This document shows positions 9,501 through 19,600 of a DNA stretch of 64,000 bases, one piece after another. A program made the translations under genes and the position numbers. This stretch comes from Nostoc cf. commune SO-36 (lineage in GTDB: Bacteria; Cyanobacteriota; Cyanobacteriia; Cyanobacteriales; Nostocaceae): the NCBI RefSeq assembly GCF_023734775.1, contig NZ_AP025732.1, positions 5,950,501-6,014,500 on the forward strand. The letters run 5' to 3'. Positions within the stretch are counted from its first letter, which is position 1; each line of letters opens with the position of its first letter. The notes under the pieces are model-generated. The model was not told the DNA's origin, searched no databases, and worked only from the letters and a program-made list of their open reading frames with translations.

Positions 9501-11978
9501 GCTGATATTATAGTTGGTTCGCCGATAGCCAATCGTAACAGAGCAGAAATCCAATCATTAATAGGATTATTTGTCAATGTTTTAGTACTGCGTACAGATT
9601 TATCTGGCGACCTGAGTTTTCAGGAGTTGTTAGCACAGGTGAAGTCAACAGCTTTAGAAGCTTACATTCATCAAGATTTACCTTTTGAAAAGTTAGTAGA
9701 GGAATTCCAGCCAAGCAGAGACTTGAGCTACAATCCACTATTTCAGGTAATGTTCGTTCTCCAGAATCTGCCAAAACCCAATCTAAATCTAACGGATGTG
9801 TCAGTTAGTTATGAGGAAGGTTACAACGGCACATCTAAGTTTGATTTGACGTTGTTTATGGAAGATTGTGAGCGAGGGTTAATTGCAACTTGCGAGTACA
9901 ACACGCATTTATTTAATGCAGATAGCATTAACCGGATGCTGGGACACTTCCAGACTTTGTTAGAAAACATAGTTAGCAATCCTGAACAATGTATTTCAAG
10001 ATTGCAAATATTAACGCCATCGGAAATCCAACAGTTATTAATTGACTGGAATGATACCAAAACAGATTATCCGCAAGATAAGTGTATTCATCAGCTATTT
10101 GAAGAACAAGTAGAAAAAACACCAGATGCGATTGCGTTAAGCGCACGCTCCGCGAACGCAGTCGCCTTTGAACACCAAAAATTAACCTATAGAGAATTAA
10201 ATAACCGTGCCAATCAATTAGCACACTACTTACAAAAATTGAGTGTCAAACCAGAGATTTTGGTGGCGATTTGTATAGAGCGCTCGCCCTTAATGCTAGT
10301 AGCAGTGCTAGGTATTTTAAAAGCTGGCGGAGCCTATTTGCCCTTAGATACTGCACATCCTAAAGAGCGTTTAGCTTTCATTTTAGAAGACACCAAGAGT
10401 CCAATACTACTAACTGAGCAGAAGTTGGTAGAGAAATTGCCAACTGATGACATCAAGGTAGTTTGTCTAGACACAGATTGGGAAGGAATCGCTCAAAACT
10501 TTTCACAAAACCCCATTTGCAAGACAGATTCCGCCAATCTTGCCTATGTTATTTACACCTCTGGTTCCACTGGTAAACCTAAAGGAACATTAATTCCTCA
10601 TCAGGGATTAATCAACTACTTAAATTGGTGTACTAAAGAATATACAGTTGAGCGAGGAAAAGGGACTACCGTTCATTCTTCTCTTGCTTTTGATTTAACT
10701 ATCACTAGTCTGTTCTCACCATTACTGGTTGGGCGTCAGGTAGAACTTATTCCCGAAGAGCAAGGCATCGAGTCTTTGGGTAATGCACTTCGTCAAGAGT
10801 CAAGCTTGAGTCTGGTTAAAATCACACCAGCCGAATTATTATTACTCTCTGAGCAATTATCGTCAAAAGAAGTAGCAGATATAACTAGAGCTTTCATTAT
10901 TGGAGGAGAAAACCTCTTGACAGAAAGCATCAGCTTTTGGAAGAGATTTGCACCTAACACAATGTTGGTAAACGAATATGGGCCAACAGAAACTGTAGTA
11001 GGTTGTTGTATTTATCGAGTACCCAAGGATGAAATTGAGTCAAGCTCAGTTCCTATTGGTCAGCCAATAGCTAACACTCAGCTATACGTATTAGATCAAT
11101 GTCACCAGCCAGTGCCGATTGGAGTTCCAGGTGAACTTTATATTGGCGGTGCTGGTTTAGCGCGGGGTTATCTGAATCGACCAGAACTTACGGCTGCTAA
11201 ATTTATTCCACATCCTTTTAGTAGTGAGCCGGGAGTTCGATTGTATAAGACCGGAGACTTGGCTCGTTATCGTTCAGATGGAAATCTAGAATTTTTGGGG
11301 CGGATTGACCATCAGGTAAAAGTGCGTGGTTATCGTATTGAAATCGGAGAAATTGAAGGTTTACTAGGGCAACACCCAGAAGTTCAAGAAGCAATTGTGG
11401 TGATGTGGGAAGATGTACCAAACAATCAGCGTCTAGTGGCTTATTTTGTTGCCAACACTGAGACAGCGCCAACCACTAGCAACCTCCGGAACTTTCTCAA
11501 AGAACAACTACCAGAATATATGTTGCCGTCGGCGTTTGTACAGCTAAAGACGCTGCCGATGACAACAAATGGCAAGATAAATCGTCGAGCATTGCCTGTA
11601 CCAGATGGTGATCGCCCAGAGTTAGAACAAGTTTATGTGGCTCCTCGTTCTGAAATGGAAAGAGCGATCGCCAGAGTGTGGCAAGAGGTATTGCACGTAG
11701 ATAATGTGGGCATAAATGATAATTTCTTTGACCTTGGTGGTCATTCTTTGCTGATAGTTCAGGTTAATAATCAACTGCGTGCTATTTTTCAGCAAGATAT
11801 ACCCATAGTCACTATGTTTCAGAACCCAACTATTTACTCTTTAGCGCAACATTTAAGTCAAAAGACAGAAGATAAATCTATTTTTGAACCCACGCGCGAT
11901 CGCGCGAATAAGCAAATTGAGGCTATTAATCGCCAAAAGCAATTATTGAGCAAACAAGGTAGAAAAAATCATGGTTAG
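6600..11978 (+). CDS. Hybrid loading synthetase: FAAL-ACP-C-A(Asn-type)-PCP
   Basis: Starts the assembly line. Residues about 15-590 form a fatty acyl-AMP ligase (YTSGSTGTPKGVMISH; FAAL-type tail GTIPKTSSGKIQRR) that loads a fatty acid on the adjoining ACP (IGLDSLK, about residue 642). A condensation domain follows (about 700-1150, HHIIADGWS), then an adenylation domain (about 1170-1670) and a PCP (GGHSLL, about 1713). The A-domain pocket residues read D-L-T-K-I-G-E-V-G, an Asn-type code, so the lipid is probably amide-linked to Asn. The charged C-terminal tail (DRANKQIEAINRQKQ) looks like a docking helix; a similar tail ends the next protein. I chose ATG 6600; an in-frame TTG lies at 6585. 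The stop overlaps the PKS start by 8 bases. A short repeat is inserted in frame at 10139-10167. Confidence 0.93.
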   Translation: MSQSNRSFAQSYPSCSTVVELLRLRSSTQPTRDAFTFLLDGETEQSTLTYQELDQLARRVAARLQALGLTGERALLLYPAGLDFLIAFFGCLYAGVVAVTAYPPRNQRNTPRIKAIAIDAQAAIALTTTEILSTVQPLMTENSDLGSLQWLTTDNLAQGIEESWQKPDIDIDTLAFLQYTSGSTGTPKGVMISHGNLLHNAQTTCQFMEHSADSKFVTWLPMYHDMGLIGGILQPLYGGFPCIIMPPTSFLQRPYRWLQAISRYQGTTSGGPNFAYELCTQKITPEQKATLDLSSWSVAFNGAEPIRYDTLERFAEAFAECGFRREAFYPCYGMAETTLMVSGVDKATSPRVKAIQKSALESNRVVASSLTDENLYHFVSCGRVIPEQKVVITNPGTFQTCQPDEIGEIWVSGLSVGQGYWNRSQETEETFRAYLSDTREGPFLRTGDLGFLQDGELFITGRAKDLIIIRGRNLYPQDIELTTERSHSSLRTGASAAFTVEVDNEEKLVIVQELEFRAKPNLAEVVNAIRQAVTEEHEVQVYAVVLIKPGTIPKTSSGKIQRRTTHSQFCNGELNVVESNILKISNITQNETHLQRSELLVLSPRECQTTLEAYIIKLLARVFSVRSDDINPQEPLSTIGLDSLKVFEIKNRIEVDLEVDISVADFFEGMSVRSLVTKILAQMGTDELPSLSLTQQQINTSIHPLSFAQQGLWFINQLTPNTPTYNIPIVINLQGCVNLTALQDSLNEIIKRHEVLRTSFTVVDEQPVQVINQVESLNLIVEDLRELPETERDRTVQRLASEFAQQPFDLSAQSLLRAKILQINDKNSYLILTLHHIIADGWSIGVLIKELTTLYEAFSAGKPSPLVKLPIQYGSFVNWQQKWLDYQRIQPLLTYWKQKLRGELPVLNLPTDRPRSPIQTFKGAQAKLVLSQTLTKELKNLSRQQRVTLFMTLLAAFKILLYRYTGQADIIVGSPIANRNRAEIQSLIGLFVNVLVLRTDLSGDLSFQELLAQVKSTALEAYIHQDLPFEKLVEEFQPSRDLSYNPLFQVMFVLQNLPKPNLNLTDVSVSYEEGYNGTSKFDLTLFMEDCERGLIATCEYNTHLFNADSINRMLGHFQTLLENIVSNPEQCISRLQILTPSEIQQLLIDWNDTKTDYPQDKCIHQLFEEQVEKTPDAIALSARSANAVAFEHQKLTYRELNNRANQLAHYLQKLSVKPEILVAICIERSPLMLVAVLGILKAGGAYLPLDTAHPKERLAFILEDTKSPILLTEQKLVEKLPTDDIKVVCLDTDWEGIAQNFSQNPICKTDSANLAYVIYTSGSTGKPKGTLIPHQGLINYLNWCTKEYTVERGKGTTVHSSLAFDLTITSLFSPLLVGRQVELIPEEQGIESLGNALRQESSLSLVKITPAELLLLSEQLSSKEVADITRAFIIGGENLLTESISFWKRFAPNTMLVNEYGPTETVVGCCIYRVPKDEIESSSVPIGQPIANTQLYVLDQCHQPVPIGVPGELYIGGAGLARGYLNRPELTAAKFIPHPFSSEPGVRLYKTGDLARYRSDGNLEFLGRIDHQVKVRGYRIEIGEIEGLLGQHPEVQEAIVVMWEDVPNNQRLVAYFVANTETAPTTSNLRNFLKEQLPEYMLPSAFVQLKTLPMTTNGKINRRALPVPDGDRPELEQVYVAPRSEMERAIARVWQEVLHVDNVGINDNFFDLGGHSLLIVQVNNQLRAIFQQDIPIVTMFQNPTIYSLAQHLSQKTEDKSIFEPTRDRANKQIEAINRQKQLLSKQGRKNHG
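10139..10167. repeat. Short dispersed repeat inserted in frame in the A-domain N-terminus
   Basis: The stretch with CGCTCCGCGAACGC encodes extra residues (SARSANAVAFE) just before the conserved LTYREL, where the other A domains of the window have only about five residues. Confidence 0.5.
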
Positions 11979-14900
11979 CACTATACATAATGATGCTTTA
12001 GAAGGAATCGCCATAGTTGGTATGTCAGGGCGTTTTCCTGGTGCTAAAAATCTTGAAGAATTTTGGCAGAATTTACGAAATGGGATAGAGTCGATTTCCA
12101 CTTTCACCGATGAAGAAATGATATCGGATGGGATAAGTCCAGCGATTGTGGACGATCGCAATTATGTCAAAGCCAGTGCCATATTAGAAGATATTGATTT
12201 ATTTGACGCGGCATTTTTTAGCTTTAATCATAGAGAAGCAGAGGTTACTGACCCTCAGCACCGTCTTTTTTTAGAATGCGCTTGGGAAGCCTTGGAAAAT
12301 GCTGGCTATGATTCTCATAGATATACAAGTCGGATTGGAGTTTATGCTGGTTCTAGCCTCAATAACTATTATTCTGTAGATTTAAACCGCGATCGCATGG
12401 GTTCAGCCCAATGTTATCAAACAGTAATTGGTAACGATAAAGATTTCCTTACAACTCGTGTTTCTTACAAATTAAATCTCACAGGCCCAAGCATTACAGT
12501 CCAAACAGCTTGTTCCACCTCATTAGTTGCCACCACACTCGCTTGTCAAAGTTTGTTGAATTATCAATGCGATATGGCTTTGGCAGGTGGGGTTTCTATT
12601 CATGTTCCCCAAAAAGCAGGTTATTTGTACGAACAGGGAGGAACGCTCTCTCCTGATGGTCGCTGTCGTGCTTTTGATGCTAAAGCCCAGGGCACAACTA
12701 TTGGTAATGGTGTAGGAGTTGTGGTTCTCAAGCGATTGAGTGATGCTTTAGCAGATGGTGATTGTATTCATGCTGTCATTAAAGCTTCAGCCATTAATAA
12801 TGATGGTTCGCTGAAAGTTGGCTACACAGCGCCTAGCGTGAATGGTCAAGCAGAGGTGATAGGCGAAGCAATGATGCTCGCAGGTGTTGAGCCGGAGACA
12901 ATCAACTATATCGAAGCTCATGGTACCGGTACAACTTTGGGCGATCCCATTGAAATCGGCGCACTTTCTCAAGTATTTCGTAGCAGTACCAACAAAAAAG
13001 GCTTTTGTGCGATCGGTTCAGTCAAAACAAATATCGGTCATTTAGATGCTGCATCTGGCGTTGCTGGACTGATTAAAACAGTTTTAGCCCTGAAACACAA
13101 GCAAATACCACCCAGCTTAAATTTTGAGCAACCCAATCCTCAAATTGATTTTGCAAATAGTCCCTTTCACGTTAATACCAAGCTGACAGAATGGAAATCT
13201 GGTAACGCACCCCGACGTGCCGGTGTGAGTTCTCTGGGTATTGGTGGCACTAATGCTCATGTCATTCTAGAAGAAGCACCAGTATTGAAAGCTTCTAGCC
13301 CTTCTCGTCCTTGGCAGTTGTTGTTACTTTCTGCCAAAACTGAATCAGCTCTAGAAACTGCTACAGCAAATCTGGCTAATTATCTGCAACTACATCCCGA
13401 TGCGAAACTTAGCGGATGTTGCCCATACATTGCAAGTTGGGCGTGCTGAATTCAATCATCGTCGTGTGGTAGTGTGTCAAGATATTAAGGATGCAGCTAA
13501 AGCCTTGCAACTACGAGATCCCGAAAGAACTGCCACTCGCTTAGTTGAAAGTGGCGTTCACGTTGGCGCAGCCTTTCGTAGAGAAGTGACTCCGCAGGAG
13601 TATCGCTCCATCGTCTTCATGTTCCCCGGACAGGGCGCTCAGTATGTAGATATGGGTAAAGAACTTTACCAGACTGAGCAGATTTTTAGAGAGCAGATTG
13701 ATTTGTGCTGTGAATTGCTGCAACCTCATCTAGGGTTGGATTTGCGAACAGTTATTTATCCGAACGAATCTGATTCAAAAGCCGCAGTCGAAAAGCTTCA
13801 ACAAACTGCCATTACCCAACCTGCATTATTTGTAGTTGAATATGCCTTAGCTAAGTTGTGGATGTCTTGGGGAATTTCTCCCAACGCCATGATTGGTCAT
13901 AGTATTGGGGAATATGTTGCAGCAAGTCTAGCTGGTGTATTTTCCCTGGAAGATGCTTTGGCTTTGGTTGCTATGCGTGGGCGACTGATGCAACAACTTC
14001 CCGCAGGCGCTATGCTCTCAGTTTCTCAATCAGAAGCAGAGATTAAAACTTTACTAAATGAAAATTTATCTTTAGCTGCTAATAATGCTCCTTCCTTGTG
14101 CGTTGTTTCTGGAACCCATGAAGCTGTAGATACAATTCATCAAAAACTTACAGCATTAGGTGTAGAATCTCGCCGTCTGCATACTTCCCATGCCTTTCAT
14201 TCGGCGATGATGGAACCAATTATGGAACCATTTATTAAGGAAGTTAAAAAAGTCAAACTAAATCCTCCCCAACTTCCCTTTATCTCCAATGTCACAGGAA
14301 CCTGGATAACAGCCGAGCAAGCCACAGATCCTAACTACTGGGCAAAACATCTACGGCAAACTGTGCAGTTTGCAGCAGGTATCTCTGCATTACAGCAAGA
14401 ATCAAATCCTATTCTGCTAGAAGTGGGGCCAGGACGTAGCTTGTCTACTTTGGCGAAAAAACATTCTGATTCCCCAGGATTATGTTCATTACGCCATCCC
14501 CAGGAAAAGCAGTCAGATGTGGCATTCTTACTAAATACGCTGGGTAAACTTTGGTTATATGGAGTACAGATAGATTGGTCGGGATTTTATTCCAACGAGC
14601 GTCGTTATCGTATTCCCCTACCAACTTATCCCTTTGAGCGGCAGCGTTATTGGATTGAAGACTATAAACATAGGCAAAATAAGATTACTAAAGCTGCACC
14701 CGCATCATTTGGCAAAAAATCAAACATTACAGACTGGTTTTATCTACCTTTGTGGAAGCAATCTCCACCTCTTATAGAACAGCCAGAATTGACGTTGCAG
14801 AAATCTAGCACTTTAGTTTTCACTAACGAGTTGAGCTTAAGTTCTCAGTTGGTAAGACAACTAGAAACTCGCAATCAAAATGTAACTGTTGTGAGAGTGG

Positions 14901-16672
14901 GCACAAAGTTCACGAAGTTAAATGGTAATCAATACAGCATCAATCCTAAACATAGTAGTGACTACGATCTTTTATTTCGGCAACTTGAGGCACAAAATAA
15001 TCTACCAACAAAAATTGTTCATTTGTGGAGCGTTAAGTTAAATAATTACACAGTTTCAGAATTAGAATGGCTGGAAGAAATTCAATTGCAAGGATTTTAT
15101 AGTTTGCTATTTATAGTTCAAGCTATAAGTAAACTAAATATTTCAAATAAATTACAAATTACGATTATTTCTAATAACATGCAAGCAGTGACCGGAGACG
15201 AGGATCTCTGTCCTGAAAAGGCTACTTTATTCGGAGCAATTAAGGTTATCCCTCAAGAGTATTCCAATATCCGATGTCGGAACATTGATATTGTCATTCC
15301 CTTGCCAGGAAGTTCACAGGAGGATAAGCTAACAAATCTTATCCTAGAAGAAATTATCAGTCCTGGTGCTGATTCAATTATTGCCTACCGTGGTAATCAT
15401 CGATGGGTACAAACGTTTGAACCTATACAATTACATAAATCTCAAAAAGAAACACCACGATTAAGAGAAGAAGGAGTTTATCTCATCACAGGTGGTCTGG
15501 GAGGAATTGGACTTATATTAGCGGAATATCTAGCAAAAACAGTTAAAGCTAAACTAGTCTTGATCGGACGTGCAGTAATTCCTCCCAAAGATGATTGGTC
15601 TGAATGGCTAAGGACTCATGATGAACAACATCCAATTAGCTGCAAGATTAAGAATTTGCAATATTTAGAGAGTTTAGGTGCTGAGATTTTGACAATCAGT
15701 GCTGATGTCGCTAACTTTGAACAAATGCAAGAAGTTTTGGTTCAAGCAGAATTACTATATGGTCAAATCAATGGTGTAATTCATGCTGCTGGTATAACTG
15801 AGGAAAAATCGTTTTCATTTATTGAACAGACCAGTAAAATCGACTGTGAGCTTCAATTTACGCCAAAAGTATATGGATTATTAGTATTAAAAAAAGTTTT
15901 AAATAATAAAAAACTTGATTTTTGTGTATTAATGTCTTCTTTATCTTCAATTTTAGGAGGATTAGGATTTATTTCCTATGGTGCGGTTAATAGTTTTATG
16001 GATGCTTTTGTGCATCAACATAATAGAAGTAGTGCTACGTCGTGGACAAGTATTAATTGGGATGCTTGGCAAACTGTAAAAATAGAGCAGCAAAATCAAT
16101 CATACTTTGCTACCGGGCTGGCAGATTTGGCAATCAAACCAAACGAAGGTGTAGAAGTTTTCCAAAGAATTTTGAATTGTAGTCATAAGATCAATCAAGT
16201 TGTTGTATCTACCGCAGACCTACAAACAAGAATTAATCAATGGGTCGATTTAGCTACTTTCCAAGAAGAAACGGTTAGCCAAAAACCCAATTTATTACTT
16301 CATGCCAGACCTAACTTACAAAATCCTTATATTGCTCCTAGAAATGAAACCGAGCAAAAGATAGCGGTTGTTTGGCAAGAACTAATTGGCACAGAACAAG
16401 TCGGGGTTTACGACAACTTTTTCGAGTTGGGGGGTGATTCGCTTCTCATGGTGCAAGTACGGAGTAGGTTGCAAGCAGCTTTCAATTGTAATGTTTCTAT
16501 AGCTGAGTTATTTGAATATCCTACCATTAGTAACTTATCAGAATATTTCAGCCGACAAAATAATGAACAACAAGGTTTTGAGCAAGCACAAGACCGTGCC
16601 AAGAGGCAAGAAACAGCAATGGAAGAAGAAATACAGTTGATGAAGCAAAGAAGGAGATTACATGCACAATAA
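11971..16672 (+). CDS. Type I polyketide synthase KS-AT-KR-ACP (one frameshift)
   Basis: Adds one reduced two-carbon unit to the lipo-aminoacyl chain. KS: residues about 10-435 with active-site TACSTS (Cys about 179), EAHGTGT and KTNIGH histidines. AT: GHSIGEY nucleophile and HAFHS, the usual malonyl-type signature. KR: NADPH motif GGLGGIG and active-site Tyr in ISYGAVN; no DH or ER, so the beta-hydroxyl should remain. ACP: GGDSLL near the C-terminus, then a charged docking-type helix. The frame breaks near 13400: 11971-13449 and 13400-16672 join cleanly (HPDANLADVAHTLQVG) if one A of an AAA run is removed, so I read one gene with a sequence error. A dispersed repeat adds residues at about 13556-13605. 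The stop overlaps the next PKS start by 11 bases. Confidence 0.9.
13556..13605. repeat. Short dispersed repeat inserted in frame between KS and AT
   Basis: The region with GCAGCCTTTCGTAGAGAAG encodes VGAAFRREVTPQEYRS just before the AT start (IVFMFPGQGAQY). The second PKS has only a short linker there. Confidence 0.5.
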
Positions 16673-19600
16673 ATTAAAAGGCATAGCTATCATTGGCATG
16701 GCAGGTCGGTTTCCTGGAGCTAAAAGCGTAGCTAAATTTTGGCAAAACTTGTGTGATGGTGTTGAGTCTATTTCGTACTTCAATGATAAAGAGTTGTTAG
16801 CTTCAGGGGTAGACCCTTCTTGTTTGCGCGATCCTAACTACGTGAAAGCTGGATTTGTGCTAGAAGATATCGAGATGTTTGATGCTGAATTTTTTGGTTT
16901 TTCTCCTAGAGAAGCTGAAATTCTCGATCCTCAACAGCGAGTTTTTTTGGAGTGTGCTTGGGAAGCATTGGAAAATGCTGGTTATAATCCGAAAGCAGAC
17001 AACAACTTAACTGGTTTATATGCAGGGGGAAACTTAAGTACTTACTTGTTCTATAATCTCGCTTCACACCCTGACCTTCTGAAATCGCTAAATTTGCAAG
17101 TTACGCTTGGCAATGATAAAGACTTTATTCCTACACGAGTTTCTTACAAATTGAATTTGAAAGGGCCAAGTGTGAATGTTGGTACAGCTTGTTCCACTTC
17201 GTTAGTAGCTGTTCATCTAGCGTGCCGAGGATTATTGAGTTACCAATGTGACATGGCACTAGCTGGGGGTATTGCGATCCAAGTTCCGCAAGTAGAGGGT
17301 TATTTCTATCAAGCTGGAGGAATGGCTTCTTGTGATGCTCACACTCGTGCCTTTGATGCTAGAGCTACTGGTGGCCCTTTTGGTAGAGGGGCGGGTGTCG
17401 TTGTCCTCAAAAGATTAGAAGATGCTGTAGCAGATGGTGACTATATTTATGGAGTAATTAAAGGTTCAGCTATTAATAATGATGGTGCAGTAAAAGTAAG
17501 TTACACAGCACCAAGTGTTACGGGACAAGCAGAAGTTATTGCCCAAGCTCAAGCGATCGCCTCCTTTGATCCTGATACCATTACTTATATTGAAACTCAT
17601 GGCACTGGTACAGCCTTGGGCGACCCAATCGAAATTCGAGCGTTAGATAAAGTATTTCGTGCCGGAACCAGTAAGAAGGGTTTTTGTGCGATCGGTTCCG
17701 TCAAACCTAATGTCAGCCATTTGAATACGGCTGCTGGTGTAACGAGCTTAATTAAAACTGCTTTAGCTTTAAAACATCAACAAATACCTCCCAGCTTGCA
17801 TTTTGAAGTACCCAATCCAGAAATAGACTTTGCCAACAGTCCTTTTTACGTCAATACCCAACTCCGCGAATGGGAAACAAACGGAATACCCCGCCGCGCA
17901 GGAGTCAGTTCTTTTGGTTTAGGTGGGACTAATGCTCATGTTGTATTGGAAGAAGCACCTGGAGAAATTCAAAATTCAAAATTCAAAATTCAAAATTCAA
18001 AAAATACAGATGAACGTGCCTTACACCTGTTAGTACTTTCTGCTAAAACTGAATCTGCTTTAGAGACGGCGACTGCAAATTTGCTCAATCATCTGCAACA
18101 GCATCCAGAACTGAATCTTGCAGATGTAGCTTATACATTACAAGTTGGTCGTCACCCATTTACTCATCGGCGCACGGTTGTTTGTCAAGATATTCCAGAT
18201 GCCATAATTGCCCTTCAGAGTCTCCAACGAGTTTTGACTAACACTCAAGAGACGAATCAACGCCCTATTGCCTTTATGTTTACTGGTTTAGGGACTCAGT
18301 ACATCAATATGGCTGAGGAACTTTATCAAGTAGAGCCAATTTTCCGTGAACATCTAGACCGTTGTTTTGCTCTCTTCCAACCTCTTTTGGGTGTTGACCT
18401 AAAACAAGTTATCTATCCTTCTTCTTCAGCATCCAATCCAGCAGCAACTAATGGGAAAACAGGTATCAATTTACGCCAAATGTTGGGGCGTGATCCTCAA
18501 CCAATAGATCCCGCCACAGAGAAACTCAACCAAACTTATTTGACTCAGCCAGCATTATTTGCCGTTGAATATGCTTTAGCTCAATTATGGATGTCCTGGG
18601 GTATTCGTCCTGCGGCGATGATTGGTTATAGCATTGGTGAATATGTGGCAGCAACCTTAGCAGGAGTATTATCTCTAGAAGATGCGATCGCTCTGGTGGC
18701 TGCTAGGGCGCAAATGATTCAAAAGTTGCCAGGGGGAGCCATGTTAGCGGTTCCCTTAACAGAGCAACAAGTACAACCTTACTTAAATGAAAACCTTTCC
18801 TTGTCAGCAGTTAATGGCGCATTTCAATGTGTTGTGGCGGGAACAACCCAGGCTGTAGAGGAATTGTCACGGGAGTTGAGCGCCAAGGGTTTAGCCTGTC
18901 GTCAGTTGCAGACATCCCATGCTTTTCATTCTTTCATGATGGAAGCGATCGCTGACTCTTTTACTCAACTGTTACAAACTATCAATCTCCAACCACCGCA
19001 AATTCCTTATCTCTCCAACGTCACGGGAACCTGGATCACAACCGAGCAAGCCACAAATCCCAGTTATTGGACACAGCATCTATGTCAACCTGTCCGATTT
19101 GCCGATGGATTACAACAGTTGTGGAAACAACACAGTCCTATTTTATTGGAGGTAGGCGCGGGACAAGCATTAAGCAGCTTGGCAAGGCAATGTTTAGATA
19201 ATATTGCTGGAGATAACTTAGTTGTATTATCTTCCCTCCGCTATGCCTATGAGCAACAGTCAGATATTGCTTTCATCTTGAATACATTAGGACAGCTATG
19301 GCTGGAGGGAGTCAAGATTGATTGGTCAGAATTTCATACTCATGAGCGTCGATATCGCCTTCCCTTACCGACGTATCCCTTTGAGCGACAAAGATATTGG
19401 ATTGAAGCACAAAAATCATCACCTATACAAATAACTCCTCAAACTCCATCTTCATCAGGACTTTGGCAATCTCTGGTAGAAGCCAGTCAACTCCAAGCTA
19501 GTATCGGTGCTGCAAACTTTGACGAGCAAATTTTTCAAGAGAAAAAAGAGTGGCGCGATCGCCTGTGCGTTGCTTATATTCATCTGGCAATATCGCAATT

